Shown one piece after another: positions 16,300 through 25,130 of a stretch of 64,000 nucleotides of DNA. How positions within the stretch are numbered: the first letter of the stretch is position 1; each line of letters begins with the position of its first letter. The notes beneath the pieces are model-generated. The model had not been told where the DNA came from. It searched no databases and saw only the letters and a program-made list of their open reading frames with translations. The stretch is from positions 620,001-684,000 of the forward strand of contig NZ_JAFBBU010000001.1 of the NCBI RefSeq assembly GCF_016907385.1, in the 5' to 3' direction. The position numbers and the translations under genes are program-made. Source of the stretch: Subtercola frigoramans. GTDB taxonomy: Bacteria; Actinomycetota; Actinomycetes; Actinomycetales; Microbacteriaceae.

Positions 16300-17661
16300 A
16301 TGACCAAGCTCCGCCTGGCCATCGTCGGCGCAGGGCCGGCCGGCATCTACGCCGCCGACCTGCTCATCAAGGCTGAGCGGTCGTTCGACGTCTCGATCGA
16401 CCTGTTCGACCATCTGCCGGCGCCCTACGGGTTGGTGCGCTACGGCGTCGCCCCCGATCATCCACGCATCAAAGGCATCATCACGGCGCTGCGTGAGGTG
16501 CTCGACCGCGGCGACATCCGGTTCTTCGGCAACGTGCGTTACGGAGTCGATCTGACGCTGGCAGACCTGAAGAGGCACTACAACGCGGTGATCTTCGCAA
16601 CCGGAGCCATCCGCGATGCGAGTCTGGACATTCCGGGCATTGACCTCGACGGGTCGTACGGGGCGGCCGACTTCGTGAGCTGGTTCGACGGGCACCCCGA
16701 TGTTCCCCGCACCTGGCCTTTGAACGCCCGCGAGGTTGCCGTGCTCGGAAACGGCAATGTCGCGCTCGACGTGGCGCGCATCCTGGCCAAGCACCCCGAC
16801 GACCTGCTGCCCACCGAGATTCCGTCGAACGTCTATGACGGGTTGCTCGCCTCGCCGGTGACCGACGTGCACGTCTTCGGGCGCCGCGGGCCCGCGCAGG
16901 TGAAGTTCACCCCGCTCGAGCTGCGTGAACTCGGCGAGATCCCCGACGTCGACCTCGTGGTCTACGACGAGGACTTCGACCTCGACCCGGCCTCGGAGGC
17001 AGCCATCGCCACGAACAAGCAGGTCATGGTGATCAACCGCGTGATGAACCAGTGGCGCACGCGGCCGGCGGGCACCGCTTCACGTCGGCTGCACCTGCAC
17101 TTCTACGCCCGGCCGGTCGAAGTTCTCGGTGCCGAGGGGGCTGTCACGGGCATCCGGTACGAACGCACCCGACCCGACGGCGCCGGGGGAGTCGAAGGCA
17201 CTGGCGAGATTCGCGAACTGCCGATCCAAGCGGTCTACCGGGCTGTCGGGTACTTCGGTTCGCCGCTGCCCGAGGTTCCGTTCGACGAGCGTCGCGGTGT
17301 GATCCCGAACCGCGAGGGCCGGGTTCTGGATGATCATGACGAGGTTGTTCCCGGTGTCTACGCCACCGGCTGGATCAAACGGGGCCCCGTCGGCCTCATC
17401 GGGCACACGAAGTCCGACGCCATGGAGACCCTGTCGCACCTCGTGCGCGACGGCGCAAACTGGTGGACACCCGCTTCGCCCGACGAAGCGTCGATCGTGG
17501 AGTTGCTCGACGACCGTGGGGTGGTCTTCACCACCATCGAGGGCTGGCACCACCTCGACCAGTACGAACTCGCGCTCGGCGCGGCTGCCGGCCGCACGCG
17601 CATCAAGGTCGTGCCTCGCGACGAGATGGTCGCGGTCTCGAACCAGACGCCGGAGCTCTGA
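16300..17661 (+). CDS. ferredoxin--NADP(+) reductase (adrenodoxin reductase-like)
   Basis: A 453-aa FAD/NADPH enzyme of the FprA/adrenodoxin reductase family. The FAD dinucleotide motif is LAIVGAGPAGIYAADLL, followed by the family-specific HLPAPYGLVRYGVAPDHP. The NADP site is EVAVLGNGNVALDVARILA, and YATGWIKRGPVGLIGHTKSD is the C-terminal signature. It would pass electrons between NADPH and a ferredoxin, for example for a cytochrome P450 or Fe-S assembly. ATG 16300 gives the usual length; upstream in-frame codons lie in the REP pair and are unlikely to be translated. A second REP cluster follows. Confidence 0.9.
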   Translation: MTKLRLAIVGAGPAGIYAADLLIKAERSFDVSIDLFDHLPAPYGLVRYGVAPDHPRIKGIITALREVLDRGDIRFFGNVRYGVDLTLADLKRHYNAVIFATGAIRDASLDIPGIDLDGSYGAADFVSWFDGHPDVPRTWPLNAREVAVLGNGNVALDVARILAKHPDDLLPTEIPSNVYDGLLASPVTDVHVFGRRGPAQVKFTPLELRELGEIPDVDLVVYDEDFDLDPASEAAIATNKQVMVINRVMNQWRTRPAGTASRRLHLHFYARPVEVLGAEGAVTGIRYERTRPDGAGGVEGTGEIRELPIQAVYRAVGYFGSPLPEVPFDERRGVIPNREGRVLDDHDEVVPGVYATGWIKRGPVGLIGHTKSDAMETLSHLVRDGANWWTPASPDEASIVELLDDRGVVFTTIEGWHHLDQYELALGAAAGRTRIKVVPRDEMVAVSNQTPEL

Positions 17662-17667
17662 CCGCAG

Positions 17668-17818
17668 GGTTTCGATACGCCCGCGACGCGGGCGACTCAA
17701 CCAACGCCGGTTGAGTAGCGACGCAGTCGCGTATCGAAGCCCCACGCGGAAGGGTTTCGGGGCGGCGGGCTTCGGGCGGCAGGTTTCGATACGCCCCTGC
17801 GGGGCTACTCAACCAGCG
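17668..17818. repeat. cluster of three REP-like elements
   Basis: Three copies lie in 150 bases: forward 17668-17706, reverse 17706-17741 and forward 17782-17818. The ends GGTTTCGATACGC and CTACTCAACCAGCG are nearly identical to the copies at 16240 and 54732; each copy is itself palindromic in the centre (for example CGCGACGCG). The cluster separates the convergent reductase and yajQ genes. Confidence 0.8.
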
Positions 17819-17833
17819 ATACGCCGGCGATGA

Positions 17834-18322
17834 TCAGCGGAAGTTGACGAACTGCACCGCGACATCGAGGTCAGCCGACTTCAGCATCGCCATCGTGGCC
17901 TGCAGGTCGTCGCGGCTCTTGGACGAGACACGGAGCTCGTCGCCCTGGATCTGCGCCTTCACAGTCTTGGGCGACTCGTCGCGAATCAACTTTGAGATCT
18001 TCTTCGCAGCCTCCTGTTCGATCCCGTCCTTGAAGCTGGCCTCGATGCGGTACTCCTTGCCCGAGGCGAAGGGCTCGCCAGCGTCTAGGCTGCGCAGGCT
18101 GATGCTGCGCTTGATGAGCTTCTGCTCGAACACCTCGAGGATCGCCTTCACGCGCTCTTCGGAGTTCGCCTTCATCAGAACCTTTTCGCCGCTGTAGTCG
18201 ATCGAGGCGCCGATATTCTTGAAGTCGTAGCGCTGCTCGACCTCCTTCTGGGCCTGGTGGAGCGCGTTGTCGGCCTCCATCTTGTCGACCTTGCTCACGA
18301 TGTCAAAGCTTGAATCTGCCAT
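17834..18322 (-). CDS. YajQ family nucleotide-binding protein
   Basis: A 162-aa protein with the complete YajQ/DUF520 pattern: [20 protein letters not shown], a [11 protein letters not shown] block and the C-terminal [12 protein letters not shown]. The fold is a tandem ferredoxin-like domain. Homologues bind cyclic di-GMP or other nucleotides and RNA, but the physiological ligand in actinobacteria is unsettled. ATG 18322 is chosen because TACAAT stands six bases upstream on the coding strand and the peptide starts as in the family; a longer reading frame from 18406 adds 28 unrelated residues. Confidence 0.9.
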   Translation of the reverse strand: MADSSFDIVSKVDKMEADNALHQAQKEVEQRYDFKNIGASIDYSGEKVLMKANSEERVKAILEVFEQKLIKRSISLRSLDAGEPFASGKEYRIEASFKDGIEQEAAKKISKLIRDESPKTVKAQIQGDELRVSSKSRDDLQATMAMLKSADLDVAVQFVNFR

Positions 18323-18328
18323 GGCGCA

Positions 18329-18334
18329 ATTGTA
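18329..18334 (-). promoter_or_regulatory. -10 box of leaderless yajQ promoter
   Basis: On the minus strand TACAAT is followed by six bases and the ATG at 18322. Confidence 0.6.
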
Positions 18335-18417
18335 CCGGGGGAGGGCGCGGCGTCGTGAAGCGCAGCGGGCCCCCCGTGTGCCTGAGCGGGTGTCGGGCTC
18401 TTCCAAGCGGGCGTCTG

Positions 18418-18423
18418 TAGGGT
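18418..18423 (+). promoter_or_regulatory. -10 box of leaderless promoter for the transglycosylase-like gene
   Basis: TAGGGT is followed by six bases and the GTG at 18430. Confidence 0.55.
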
Positions 18424-18429
18424 GGCCGA

Positions 18430-19398
18430 GTGAACTCCGACAGCCGCTCCGGGAAGCCCAGAGGGTCCGGTAAGCCCAGAGGTTCTGGGGCGCCGAGCGG
18501 TTCCGGGAAGTCCAGCGGCGGCGGCACAGCGAAACGCCGCGGCGCAGCTGGGTCGCAGAAGCCGCGCGGCAGGCGGGCAGGGGGACGCACGCAGTCGAGC
18601 CGACGGAAGCATGGCATCCATCGCCGTGGGTGGCTGATCGCCGCCTCGGTTTCGGGTTCTGTCGTCGTGTTGCTCGTGTTCGGAGTGGCTGCGGCGGGCC
18701 CTCTGGGCGACGCTGTACGCCAGGCTGTGACTGAGGCCCAGGCGGGTCAGGGTGACCGGCAGACCGTCGTCGTACCCCCGGCGTCGATCGCGGTGGCCCA
18801 GCTGGGCAGCACTCCGGGTGCGCTGCCGGGTGTTGCGGGGCGCGTCGACCAAGCGTGGGCTACGCGCGTCGCGACGGACACGAACATCTCCTTGCGGGCC
18901 ATCCAGGCGTATACGGGCGTCGCGGTGGCCAAACAGCAGGAGGACCCGGGGTGTCACCTCGGCTGGAATACGCTCGCCGCGATCGGTTCGGTCGAGTCGG
19001 GCAACGGAACCTACGCAGACAGCTCGGTCGGGGCTGACGGCGCTGTCAGCCCACCCATCTACGGCATCGCGCTCGATGGCAACGGGGTGACCGCCATCGC
19101 CGACACCGATGGCGGGTCGATCGACGGCGACGCGACGTTCGACCGGGCCGTCGGGCCGATGCAACTGATTCCCGAGGCGTGGCGCAACTGGGGTACCGAC
19201 GCGAACGGCGACGGCGTGGCCGACCCGCAGAACATCGACGACGCTGTGCTCGCCACGGCCAACTACCTCTGCCACGCCGGGGGCGACCTGGGTACCGAGG
19301 CAGGCTGGAAGAAAGGTGTCGCGGCCTATAACGACGCGACCTCCTATGCCCTCAAGGTCTCGCAGGCGGCGAACCGCTTCGCCGCTGCCGCTGGCTGA
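18430..19398 (+). CDS. membrane-anchored lytic transglycosylase-like protein
   Basis: A 322-aa protein. Residues 1-60 are a low-complexity, basic Gly/Ser/Pro/Arg cytoplasmic segment with GSGKPRG-type repeats; residues 66-90 form one transmembrane helix ([20 protein letters not shown]). The outer domain has an SLT-type lysozyme fold: [17 protein letters not shown] holds the catalytic Glu, [16 protein letters not shown] is the second conserved block, and a [10 protein letters not shown] loop could bind calcium. It likely cleaves peptidoglycan glycan strands with 1,6-anhydro product formation. No neighbour clearly shares its job. Confidence 0.82.
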   Translation: MNSDSRSGKPRGSGKPRGSGAPSGSGKSSGGGTAKRRGAAGSQKPRGRRAGGRTQSSRRKHGIHRRGWLIAASVSGSVVVLLVFGVAAAGPLGDAVRQAVTEAQAGQGDRQTVVVPPASIAVAQLGSTPGALPGVAGRVDQAWATRVATDTNISLRAIQAYTGVAVAKQQEDPGCHLGWNTLAAIGSVESGNGTYADSSVGADGAVSPPIYGIALDGNGVTAIADTDGGSIDGDATFDRAVGPMQLIPEAWRNWGTDANGDGVADPQNIDDAVLATANYLCHAGGDLGTEAGWKKGVAAYNDATSYALKVSQAANRFAAAAG

Positions 19399-19422
19399 GG
19401 AGGGAGCGTGTCGCGAGAAGGC

Positions 19423-20439
19423 TCAACCAGCTGGTGGCGCCGTCGACGTTCGCACGATGAGCTCGACGGGCAACGGGATGTTCGTGGGCAGCGGGTCCCG
19501 TCGGCCGGGGTGAAGGCGGTCCATCAGCATCTCGACGGCCTGCTCGCCCTGACGGCGCGGAAACTGGGCCATGGTCGTCAGGCCGAAGAACTCGGAGTGC
19601 TCGTGGCCGTCGATGCCGATCACCGATACGTCACGCGGCACCGAGAGTCCTAGGTCGCGGGCCGCGAGGATCGAACCGATCGCCATCTCGTCTGAGGCAG
19701 CGAAGATCGCGGTCGGCCGGTTGGGAGGGTCCACGAGCAGTTCGCGCGCGGCTTCGTATCCACCCCGAATCGTGAAGTCGGCTGGCCGAAAGAGCGGGGG
19801 GTCGGGCTGCACGCCGGCGAGCCGAAGAGCGTCTTCGTAGCCGGCCCTGCGGTTGGTGGGCAGGTGGAAGTCGAGTTCGAAGCGCGAGGCGCCGCCGATC
19901 ATCCCGATGCGGGTGTGTCCGAGGCCGAGCAGGTGTTCGGTCGCGAGCATGGCTACGGCCACGTCGTCGACACTGAGCGTCTGCACGCCCTTGAGTGGGC
20001 CGCCGATGCCGACGATCGGCTTGTGCAGGTCGAGCAGGCTCTGGAGCTCGCTCTCGTTGAGTTCGATGGTGAGGGCGAGAACGGCGTCGACGCGTTTTCG
20101 CAGCAGGAAGTGCTCGAAGACGCTCGTGCGCTCGTCGTCTCCGCCGCTCAGGCCGTACAGGGTGAGATCGTAGCCGTTGCGAAGGAGCGCGGCCCCTGCC
20201 CCCTCGAGCACCGAGGAGTAGAACCAGCGGCTCAGGAACGGTACGACCACGCCGACATTCTTCGTTCGGCCGCTGGCGAGGCTCGACGCCGACGACGAGA
20301 CGACGTAGCCGAGTTCCCGTGCCGCTTCGTGCACCCGGACCCGAGTCGACGGGGAGACGTGCCCATTGCCGCTCAGCGCGCGGGAAACGGTCGCCGTTGA
20401 CACGCCGGCGAGCTTGGCGACGGCTTCGATTCCGGGCAT
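19423..20439 (-). CDS. LacI family transcriptional regulator
   Basis: A 338-aa regulator. The N-terminal helix-turn-helix is GIEAVAKLAGVSTATVSRAL with the hinge region ASSLASGRTKN; the rest is a periplasmic-binding-protein-like sugar sensor (VGVVVPFLSRWFYSSVLEG, AIFAASDEMAIGSILAARDL, DVSVIGIDGHEHSEFFGLTT). ATG 20439 is preceded by AAGGA on the coding strand, and the N terminus then matches LacI proteins. Members repress sugar genes until the inducer binds. The nearest sugar genes lie across tRNA-Tyr inside the island at 20733-31100, but the regulator is outside it, so a link is only possible, not shown. Confidence 0.88.
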   Translation of the reverse strand: MPGIEAVAKLAGVSTATVSRALSGNGHVSPSTRVRVHEAARELGYVVSSSASSLASGRTKNVGVVVPFLSRWFYSSVLEGAGAALLRNGYDLTLYGLSGGDDERTSVFEHFLLRKRVDAVLALTIELNESELQSLLDLHKPIVGIGGPLKGVQTLSVDDVAVAMLATEHLLGLGHTRIGMIGGASRFELDFHLPTNRRAGYEDALRLAGVQPDPPLFRPADFTIRGGYEAARELLVDPPNRPTAIFAASDEMAIGSILAARDLGLSVPRDVSVIGIDGHEHSEFFGLTTMAQFPRRQGEQAVEMLMDRLHPGRRDPLPTNIPLPVELIVRTSTAPPAG

Positions 20440-20634
20440 GGCGCGTCCTTGCTGAGACCTGCACGACAGAGTGCAACGAATTGATGACTCCGAGTTTAGA
20501 GGGTGTCGTGCAAGCGTGTACACACCGCACTTCTCACGCCTGCTGCTCGTGTCGATTTCGCCAGAGCGGCCCCAGTGAGTATTCTTGTGCGAGCGCCTTC
20601 GGTTGTGTTGTTCGAACGTGGTCGGGTGCGCCTC

Positions 20635-20719
20635 GGCAAGTTACCCTAGCGGCCAAAGGGATCTGACTGTAAATCAGACGGCTGAGCCTTCGGGGGTTCG
20701 AATCCCTCACTTGCCACCA
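20635..20719 (+). tRNA. tRNA-Tyr (GTA)
   Basis: An 85-base type II tRNA with a long variable arm. Acceptor arms GGCAAGT and ACTTGCC pair perfectly; the anticodon loop CTGTAAA reads GTA; the T arm is GGGGGTTCGAATCCCTC; ACCA is encoded at 20716-20719. Its 3' terminator carries the left copy of the island repeat. Confidence 0.95.
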
Positions 20720-20722
20720 ATG

Positions 20723-20757
20723 AAAGCCTTGAAATCACTGCGATTTCAAGGCTTTTT
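20723..20757 (+). terminator. terminator of tRNA-Tyr
   Basis: A perfect 14-base stem (AAAGCCTTGAAATC at 20723-20736 with its complement at 20742-20755) around loop ACTGC is followed by a short T-run. Confidence 0.88.
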
Positions 20758-20766
20758 GGTTTGAAT
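20733..20766 (+). repeat. left 34-bp direct repeat of the island (attL candidate)
   Basis: These 34 bases, beginning AATCACTGCGATTTCAAGGC and ending TTTGGTTTGAAT, are repeated without mismatch at 31067-31100. The copy covers the distal half of the tRNA-Tyr terminator. Confidence 0.85.
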
Positions 20767-21056
20767 GGGGGTATAGGGGTTATCGGCCAGAACGGGGTGG
20801 ATGGACGCGAGCCACTAGGACTCCTTGCGCTAGTTGCTCTCCTTGGTGTCGATGAGTCTCAGGGGTTCGACTAGTCAGATTCTCTAGACGGGGACGAGAA
20901 ACGTGGGACGTGCCGGCCGAGCCGGACGGCCGTCGTCGCTAACGTGAAGTCGCACATGCGGCAGGCCTCGTTGACCGCGCCAGAAGGAGACGGCTGCGCC
21001 ACAAAAGAGTCTCCGAGTAGACCAGAGCGCAGGATTCATCTGACTGGATCGATCTC
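20767..21056. other. gene-free left arm of the island
   Basis: No convincing coding sequence in either strand. The only reading frames are short and have no recognisable domain. An integrase gene would be expected here beside attL if the element were intact; none is present, and I see no clear remnant. Confidence 0.5.
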
Positions 21057-21085
21057 TTGACGATGAAAGTTATCACTGGTAAATT
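21057..21085 (+). promoter_or_regulatory. promoter and candidate operator for the ABC transporter operon
   Basis: TTGACG (21057-21062), a 17-base spacer and TAAATT (21080-21085) form a good sigma-70-type promoter. The partly palindromic TTATCACTGGTAA (21070-21082) lies in the spacer and overlaps the -10, where a repressor would block it. Similar motifs lie at 25083 and 26928. Confidence 0.5.
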
Positions 21086-21161
21086 TTTGACAGCTTCCAC
21101 TGTGGGGAGCGAAGGCGAGAATTTCGAACTCGCTGATTCTGATGTCAGAGAGGACACGAGA

Positions 21162-22493
21162 ATGGTTAAGAGAAATGCGAGGCGAGGGGCGGTCGTCGCG
21201 GTCCTGCTGGGGGCGCTCGCGCTGTCGGCATGTGCGTCGTCCGGAGGAAGCTCCTCCGATCCCGAAAGCTGCACCCCGGCGCCGAAAGGCGAGAAGGTGA
21301 CGCTGAGCTTGTCTACCTGGATTCCAAACTTTCAGGAGACGGTCGACTTGTGGAACAGCGAGCATCCAGATATCCAGGTTGATTACACCGAAGTCACCCA
21401 AGGGAACCAAGGTACGTACCAGACTTATCTCAATCAGATCAAGGCGGGTAAGACGGCCGACCTCGGGTACTTCGACTACGACGTGCTGCCGACATTCCGG
21501 ATCGCTGACGGTCTCCGGAACCTCTACAAATGCGCCGGTGTGGCCGACGCACAAGACAAGTTCATCAAATCGGCGTGGACGGCAACCACCTTCGGACAAG
21601 ACAAAAGCATCTATGGGCTCGGACTGGACTTCACTCCCGAGGGCCTCTTCTATCGCGCCGATCTTTTCAAACAGGCGGGAATTCCCGTCCCTACCACATG
21701 GGATGAGTACTACCAGGCTGCCAAAGCAGTGAGGGCGACGGGCGGCTACATTGCCAACCTCCCGAGTTGGGGCACCTTCTGGCCGACCAACTGGATGCAG
21801 GCTGGTAAGAAGTGGTTCGAGCTCGACGGTGACACCTGGAAGGTGAACATCGCGACGGATGAGAACAAGCAGATTGCCGATCGCCTTCAGCAATTGGTTG
21901 ATGAAAAGCTGGTCACGACCTACCCGCTCTTTCAAGATGAGTACTCGAAGGCTCTCAACGACGGCGTCATCTGGAGTCAGCTCGGCGGGCCATGGGGATT
22001 CCGCCTGATTCCCAGCTCTGCAGCCGACACCGCGGGTAATTGGTCACTCACCAAGATGCCCGTGATCGACGGATCAACCAGCATCGCCTCATGGGGTGGT
22101 GCGGCGATGGGCGTCTTCAAGAATTCAGCGCACCCGTACGAGGCAGCAGAATTCGCCCTGTGGGCCACGACTGATCCCAAAGCGCTCGCTCTGAATTCGT
22201 CGCGGGGGGGCATCTTCCCCCCGATCAAGGACGTTGTGAGCCAGGTTCCAGAAATGCAGGCCACAAACCCCTTCTTCGGCGACCAGGCTGTCTTCAAGGA
22301 GATGAACTCCTGGGCTGAAGATGTGAATCCCGAGTGGCTCTGGGGCCCGACGATGGTGCAGGTGAATGCAGACCTCGAATCAGAGATGGCTAAAGCGCTT
22401 TCAGGGCAGCAGACGATCTTCGATGCGTTGAAGGTGGTCCAAGGCAACACCGTCGATGCAATCAAATCGCAGGGACTCTCGGTCACGCAGTAG
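21162..22493 (+). CDS. ABC sugar transporter, substrate-binding lipoprotein
   Basis: A 443-aa family 1 extracellular solute-binding protein. The signal ends in a lipobox (ALALSAC, then ASSGG), giving a lipid-anchored receptor. The body has STWIPNFQETVDLWNSEHPD near the start and TPEGLFYRADLFKQAGIPVP, a segment typical of oligosaccharide binders (MalE/UgpB type). ATG 21162 is preceded by GAGAGGA; an upstream start at 21057 would lie in the promoter. It feeds the two permeases encoded downstream. The ligand cannot be deduced, but the neighbouring enzymes suggest a glycoside or uncommon disaccharide. Confidence 0.9.
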   Translation: MVKRNARRGAVVAVLLGALALSACASSGGSSSDPESCTPAPKGEKVTLSLSTWIPNFQETVDLWNSEHPDIQVDYTEVTQGNQGTYQTYLNQIKAGKTADLGYFDYDVLPTFRIADGLRNLYKCAGVADAQDKFIKSAWTATTFGQDKSIYGLGLDFTPEGLFYRADLFKQAGIPVPTTWDEYYQAAKAVRATGGYIANLPSWGTFWPTNWMQAGKKWFELDGDTWKVNIATDENKQIADRLQQLVDEKLVTTYPLFQDEYSKALNDGVIWSQLGGPWGFRLIPSSAADTAGNWSLTKMPVIDGSTSIASWGGAAMGVFKNSAHPYEAAEFALWATTDPKALALNSSRGGIFPPIKDVVSQVPEMQATNPFFGDQAVFKEMNSWAEDVNPEWLWGPTMVQVNADLESEMAKALSGQQTIFDALKVVQGNTVDAIKSQGLSVTQ

Positions 22494-22497
22494 GCCA

Positions 22498-22543
22498 ACT
22501 GGGTCTGGTGCACACATGGCGCCAACGTTGCACCAGACCCAGT
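22498..22543 (+). promoter_or_regulatory. intercistronic stem-loop between receptor and permease genes
   Basis: A perfect 15-base stem (ACTGGGTCTGGTGCA at 22498-22512 and its complement at 22529-22543) with a 16-base loop follows the receptor stop. There is no T-run. Such stems after binding-protein genes often stabilise the upstream message and reduce read-through, giving an excess of receptor over permease. Confidence 0.7.
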
Positions 22544-22568
22544 CCATTCGCAAAGGAGCACACAAAGC

Positions 22569-23501
22569 ATGACGGTCAACCTTCCGGCGGGTCATCTCGA
22601 ACGATCCGCGCCAACGTCAGGCCGGCGACGGATGTCATTCACGTCTCACACCGGCGCGATCCTCGCGCTCGTCGCCCCGTTCTTGATTCTGCTCACTCTG
22701 TTCTATCTCGTGCCGATCGGCTACGCCCTCGTGCAGTCGTTCTTCAAGCTCGAACGAAGTTCCGCGTTCGGATCGCCGCGCGAGGTCTTCGCCGGATTCG
22801 AGCAGTATGTTCACGTACTCGAGAACGCTGCGTTCTGGGGGAGTCTGGGTCGAGTCGGGGTGTTGCTGGTGACGATGGTACCCGTGATGATCCTGCTTGG
22901 CCTCCTGTTCGCTTTGCTCATCGATTCGACACTGGTAAAGGGACGACGTTTCTTTCGCCTGGCGTTCTTCGCCCCCTATGCAGTTCCCGGTGTGATCGCC
23001 GCCATCATGTGGGGCTTCTTCTACGCGCCGACGCTCTCGCCGTTGCCGGGAGTCGCGGAATCGCTCAATCTCCTCGACTCCCGAGGAATAATGATTGCCC
23101 TGGCGAACATTATCGTGTGGACGGTATCTGGCTTCAACATGCTGATCATGTATTCGGCGCTGCAAGCGGTTCCTCAGGAGCTGTATGAGGCCGCTCGCAT
23201 GGATGGCGCCGGCAACGTGCGGATCGCAGTGCTCGTCAAGGTGCCACTGATCATGCCATCGATCATCATGACCGGGGTGCTGTCGATCATCGGGACCCTC
23301 CAGCTCTTCAACGAGCCGACGGTTCTCAAGACGCTGTCGAAGGCGGTAGGCCTGGACTTCACGCCAAACATGCTGGTCTTCAACACAGCTTCGATCCCGA
23401 ACTACAACCTCGCTGCCGCCACCTCTGTAGTCCTGGCACTTCTCACGGCTGCGCTGTCGTTCGTCTTCCTCCGAATCACCCAGAAGAGAGCATTTGAATG
23501 A
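22569..23501 (+). CDS. ABC sugar transporter permease (MalF-type)
   Basis: A 310-aa inner-membrane permease with six predicted helices. The cytoplasmic EAA loop that contacts the ATPase is LYEAARMDGAGNVRIAVLVK. The first helix is AILALVAPFLILLTLFYLVP. It would form a heterodimer with the next gene product, whose ATG overlaps this stop codon (ATGA). ATG 22569 has AAAGGAG upstream. No ATP-binding subunit is encoded in the cluster; in actinobacteria a shared MsiK-type ATPase commonly energises such CUT1 transporters. Confidence 0.9.
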   Translation: MTVNLPAGHLERSAPTSGRRRMSFTSHTGAILALVAPFLILLTLFYLVPIGYALVQSFFKLERSSAFGSPREVFAGFEQYVHVLENAAFWGSLGRVGVLLVTMVPVMILLGLLFALLIDSTLVKGRRFFRLAFFAPYAVPGVIAAIMWGFFYAPTLSPLPGVAESLNLLDSRGIMIALANIIVWTVSGFNMLIMYSALQAVPQELYEAARMDGAGNVRIAVLVKVPLIMPSIIMTGVLSIIGTLQLFNEPTVLKTLSKAVGLDFTPNMLVFNTASIPNYNLAAATSVVLALLTAALSFVFLRITQKRAFE

Positions 23502-24391
23502 AATCCACCACGCTAGGCGCCCCCGTGGAGGGGCGAGGGCGCATCGCAAAGGATCGACCCATCAGTGTCATCGCAGCCACGGGCTTCATGATTGCGTTCG
23601 CCGTGTACTTCCTGACTCCCTTGTGGTGGCTGATCGTCGCAGCCTCGAAAACAAGGGCCGACATGGTCTCCACGTTCGGTCTGTGGTTTTCGACCGATAG
23701 CTTCGCTCTCTTCGACAACGTCGCGGCGCTATTCACGGAGAACGACGGTGCATTCGGACGGTGGATGCTCAACAGCTTCCTCTATGCCGGTGTCGGTGGG
23801 GCTGTGGGCACACTGATTGCCGCGATGATGGGATACGCATTGGCGAAATACCAATTCCGGGCTCGCAACGCGCTGTTCAACATCATCCTGGCCGCCATTC
23901 TCATCCCGGTGACCGCCCTTGCCCTGCCGTTGTTCCTGGTGTTCGGCGCCGTCAGCCTCACGGATACGTTCTGGGCGGTCTTCCTACCCAGCCTCGTCAG
24001 TCCTTTCGGCGTCTATCTCGGTAGGATCTATGCCGCAGCCGCTGTGCCTGACGAATTGCTCGAGGCATCTCGGCTCGACGGCTCGGGTGAACTGCGAACG
24101 TTCTTCAGCATGTCGCTTCGCCTCATGGCGCCAGCATTGGTGACGATCTTCCTGTTCCAGTTCACCCAGATCTGGAACAACTTCTTCCTGCCCCTGGTCA
24201 TGCTTCAGGATGACGCGCTCTATCCGCTGAATCTCGGTCTCTTCAGTTGGAACTCGCAGGTGTATCTGGCGCCCGATCTGCGCCTCTTGGTGATAGTCGG
24301 ATCACTTGTGGCTATCATTCCGGTGATCATCGCCTTCTTGCTTCTTCAGCGTTACTGGCGGACCGGGCTGGCTGCCGGAAGCATCAAGTGA
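23498..24391 (+). CDS. ABC sugar transporter permease (MalG-type)
   Basis: A 297-aa partner permease with six predicted helices. The EAA motif is LLEASRLDGSGELRTFFSMS, and the C-terminal LLLQRYWRTGLAAGSIK tail is characteristic of CUT1 MalG-like subunits. Its start overlaps the end of the MalF-type gene by four bases, indicating coupled translation. It ends this operon; the TetR gene converges from the other side 31 bases later. Confidence 0.9.
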   Translation: MKSTTLGAPVEGRGRIAKDRPISVIAATGFMIAFAVYFLTPLWWLIVAASKTRADMVSTFGLWFSTDSFALFDNVAALFTENDGAFGRWMLNSFLYAGVGGAVGTLIAAMMGYALAKYQFRARNALFNIILAAILIPVTALALPLFLVFGAVSLTDTFWAVFLPSLVSPFGVYLGRIYAAAAVPDELLEASRLDGSGELRTFFSMSLRLMAPALVTIFLFQFTQIWNNFFLPLVMLQDDALYPLNLGLFSWNSQVYLAPDLRLLVIVGSLVAIIPVIIAFLLLQRYWRTGLAAGSIK

Positions 24392-24422
24392 GTTGTGTCG
24401 CGGTCGCCCCGCGGCGATACGG

Positions 24423-25040
24423 TCAAGAGTTCGAGTGGGCCGGCGGTTGACGTAGCGGGCTCTGCGTACCCGAAACGAACAGCCCGTCGATTGCCCCTTC
24501 GAGATCGGCTGGAGCATCGATTCGCGGATCGATCAGAGACTGAAGCTGCAGGCCATCTGCTAGAGCGACCAGCCATCGAGCGGTGCGATCTGGATCCAGC
24601 TCGGACTTGATCAGTCCCTGGCGTTGGCCTTCCCGCACTGCGTCGGAGAGCATCTTCGACGTCGTTGCGAACCGTTCCCTGAAGTAGTCGTGGGCAGGAT
24701 GATCTGGGTCGACCGCCTCGGCCGCGAAGGCGATATACAACTGAACGATGCCGCGTATCGTGAGGTTTTGGCGAATAGCCGTCGCATACTGGTCGAGAGC
24801 GTCAGTCGTGCTCTTCGCCAAGTCTCGATTGTCTTGGCTCCACTGTTCTACTACCTCTCGCAACAGATCCTCTCGTGTTCCGAAGTAGTAGATGATGTGG
24901 GCCGGTTCGATGCCCAATGCACGACCGATCGCCCGGAGTGTAGTGCCGTTGTATCCCTTCCGGGCGATAACCTCCATCGCCGTCCTCAAGATCTCCTGAC
25001 GGCGAGCGGCACCCTTCGAGTAGGTGCCGCGTGTGACCAT
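24423..25040 (-). CDS. TetR family transcriptional regulator
   Basis: A 205-aa regulator. The N-terminal DNA-binding domain is RRQEILRTAMEVIARKGYNG followed by TTLRAIGRALGIEPAHIIYY; the helix-turn-helix sits at about residues 33-55. The C-terminal ligand domain (IVQLYIAFAAEAVDPDHPAH) resembles BetI-type regulators. It is divergent from the first TIM-barrel gene, and the shared 90-base interval holds a 16-base palindrome (25083-25098), a likely operator. As the only regulator inside the island it is the natural candidate to control all three promoter intervals. Confidence 0.88.
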   Translation of the reverse strand: MVTRGTYSKGAARRQEILRTAMEVIARKGYNGTTLRAIGRALGIEPAHIIYYFGTREDLLREVVEQWSQDNRDLAKSTTDALDQYATAIRQNLTIRGIVQLYIAFAAEAVDPDHPAHDYFRERFATTSKMLSDAVREGQRQGLIKSELDPDRTARWLVALADGLQLQSLIDPRIDAPADLEGAIDGLFVSGTQSPLRQPPAHSNS

Positions 25041-25082
25041 GATCCTCAGTCTAAAGGGATTGACGCCCGTCTTGAGTAAATA

Positions 25083-25098
25083 TTAACCAATGGGTAAA
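25083..25098. promoter_or_regulatory. candidate operator between the TetR and TIM-barrel genes
   Basis: TTAACCAATGGGTAAA is a palindrome of the form TTnACCnATnGGTnAA. It overlaps a possible -10 (TATTAA, 25081-25086) downstream of TTGACG at 25060. The site is related to those at 21070 and 26928. Confidence 0.5.
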
Positions 25099-25130
25099 AT
25101 CGTGGAAACGTACTTACAAGGAGGTAGCAG

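Noticed and set aside
21162..24391. Apparent incompleteness of the ABC transporter (no ATPase gene)
   Set aside because: Not treated as a defect: CUT1 sugar transporters of actinobacteria often use a shared ATPase encoded elsewhere.
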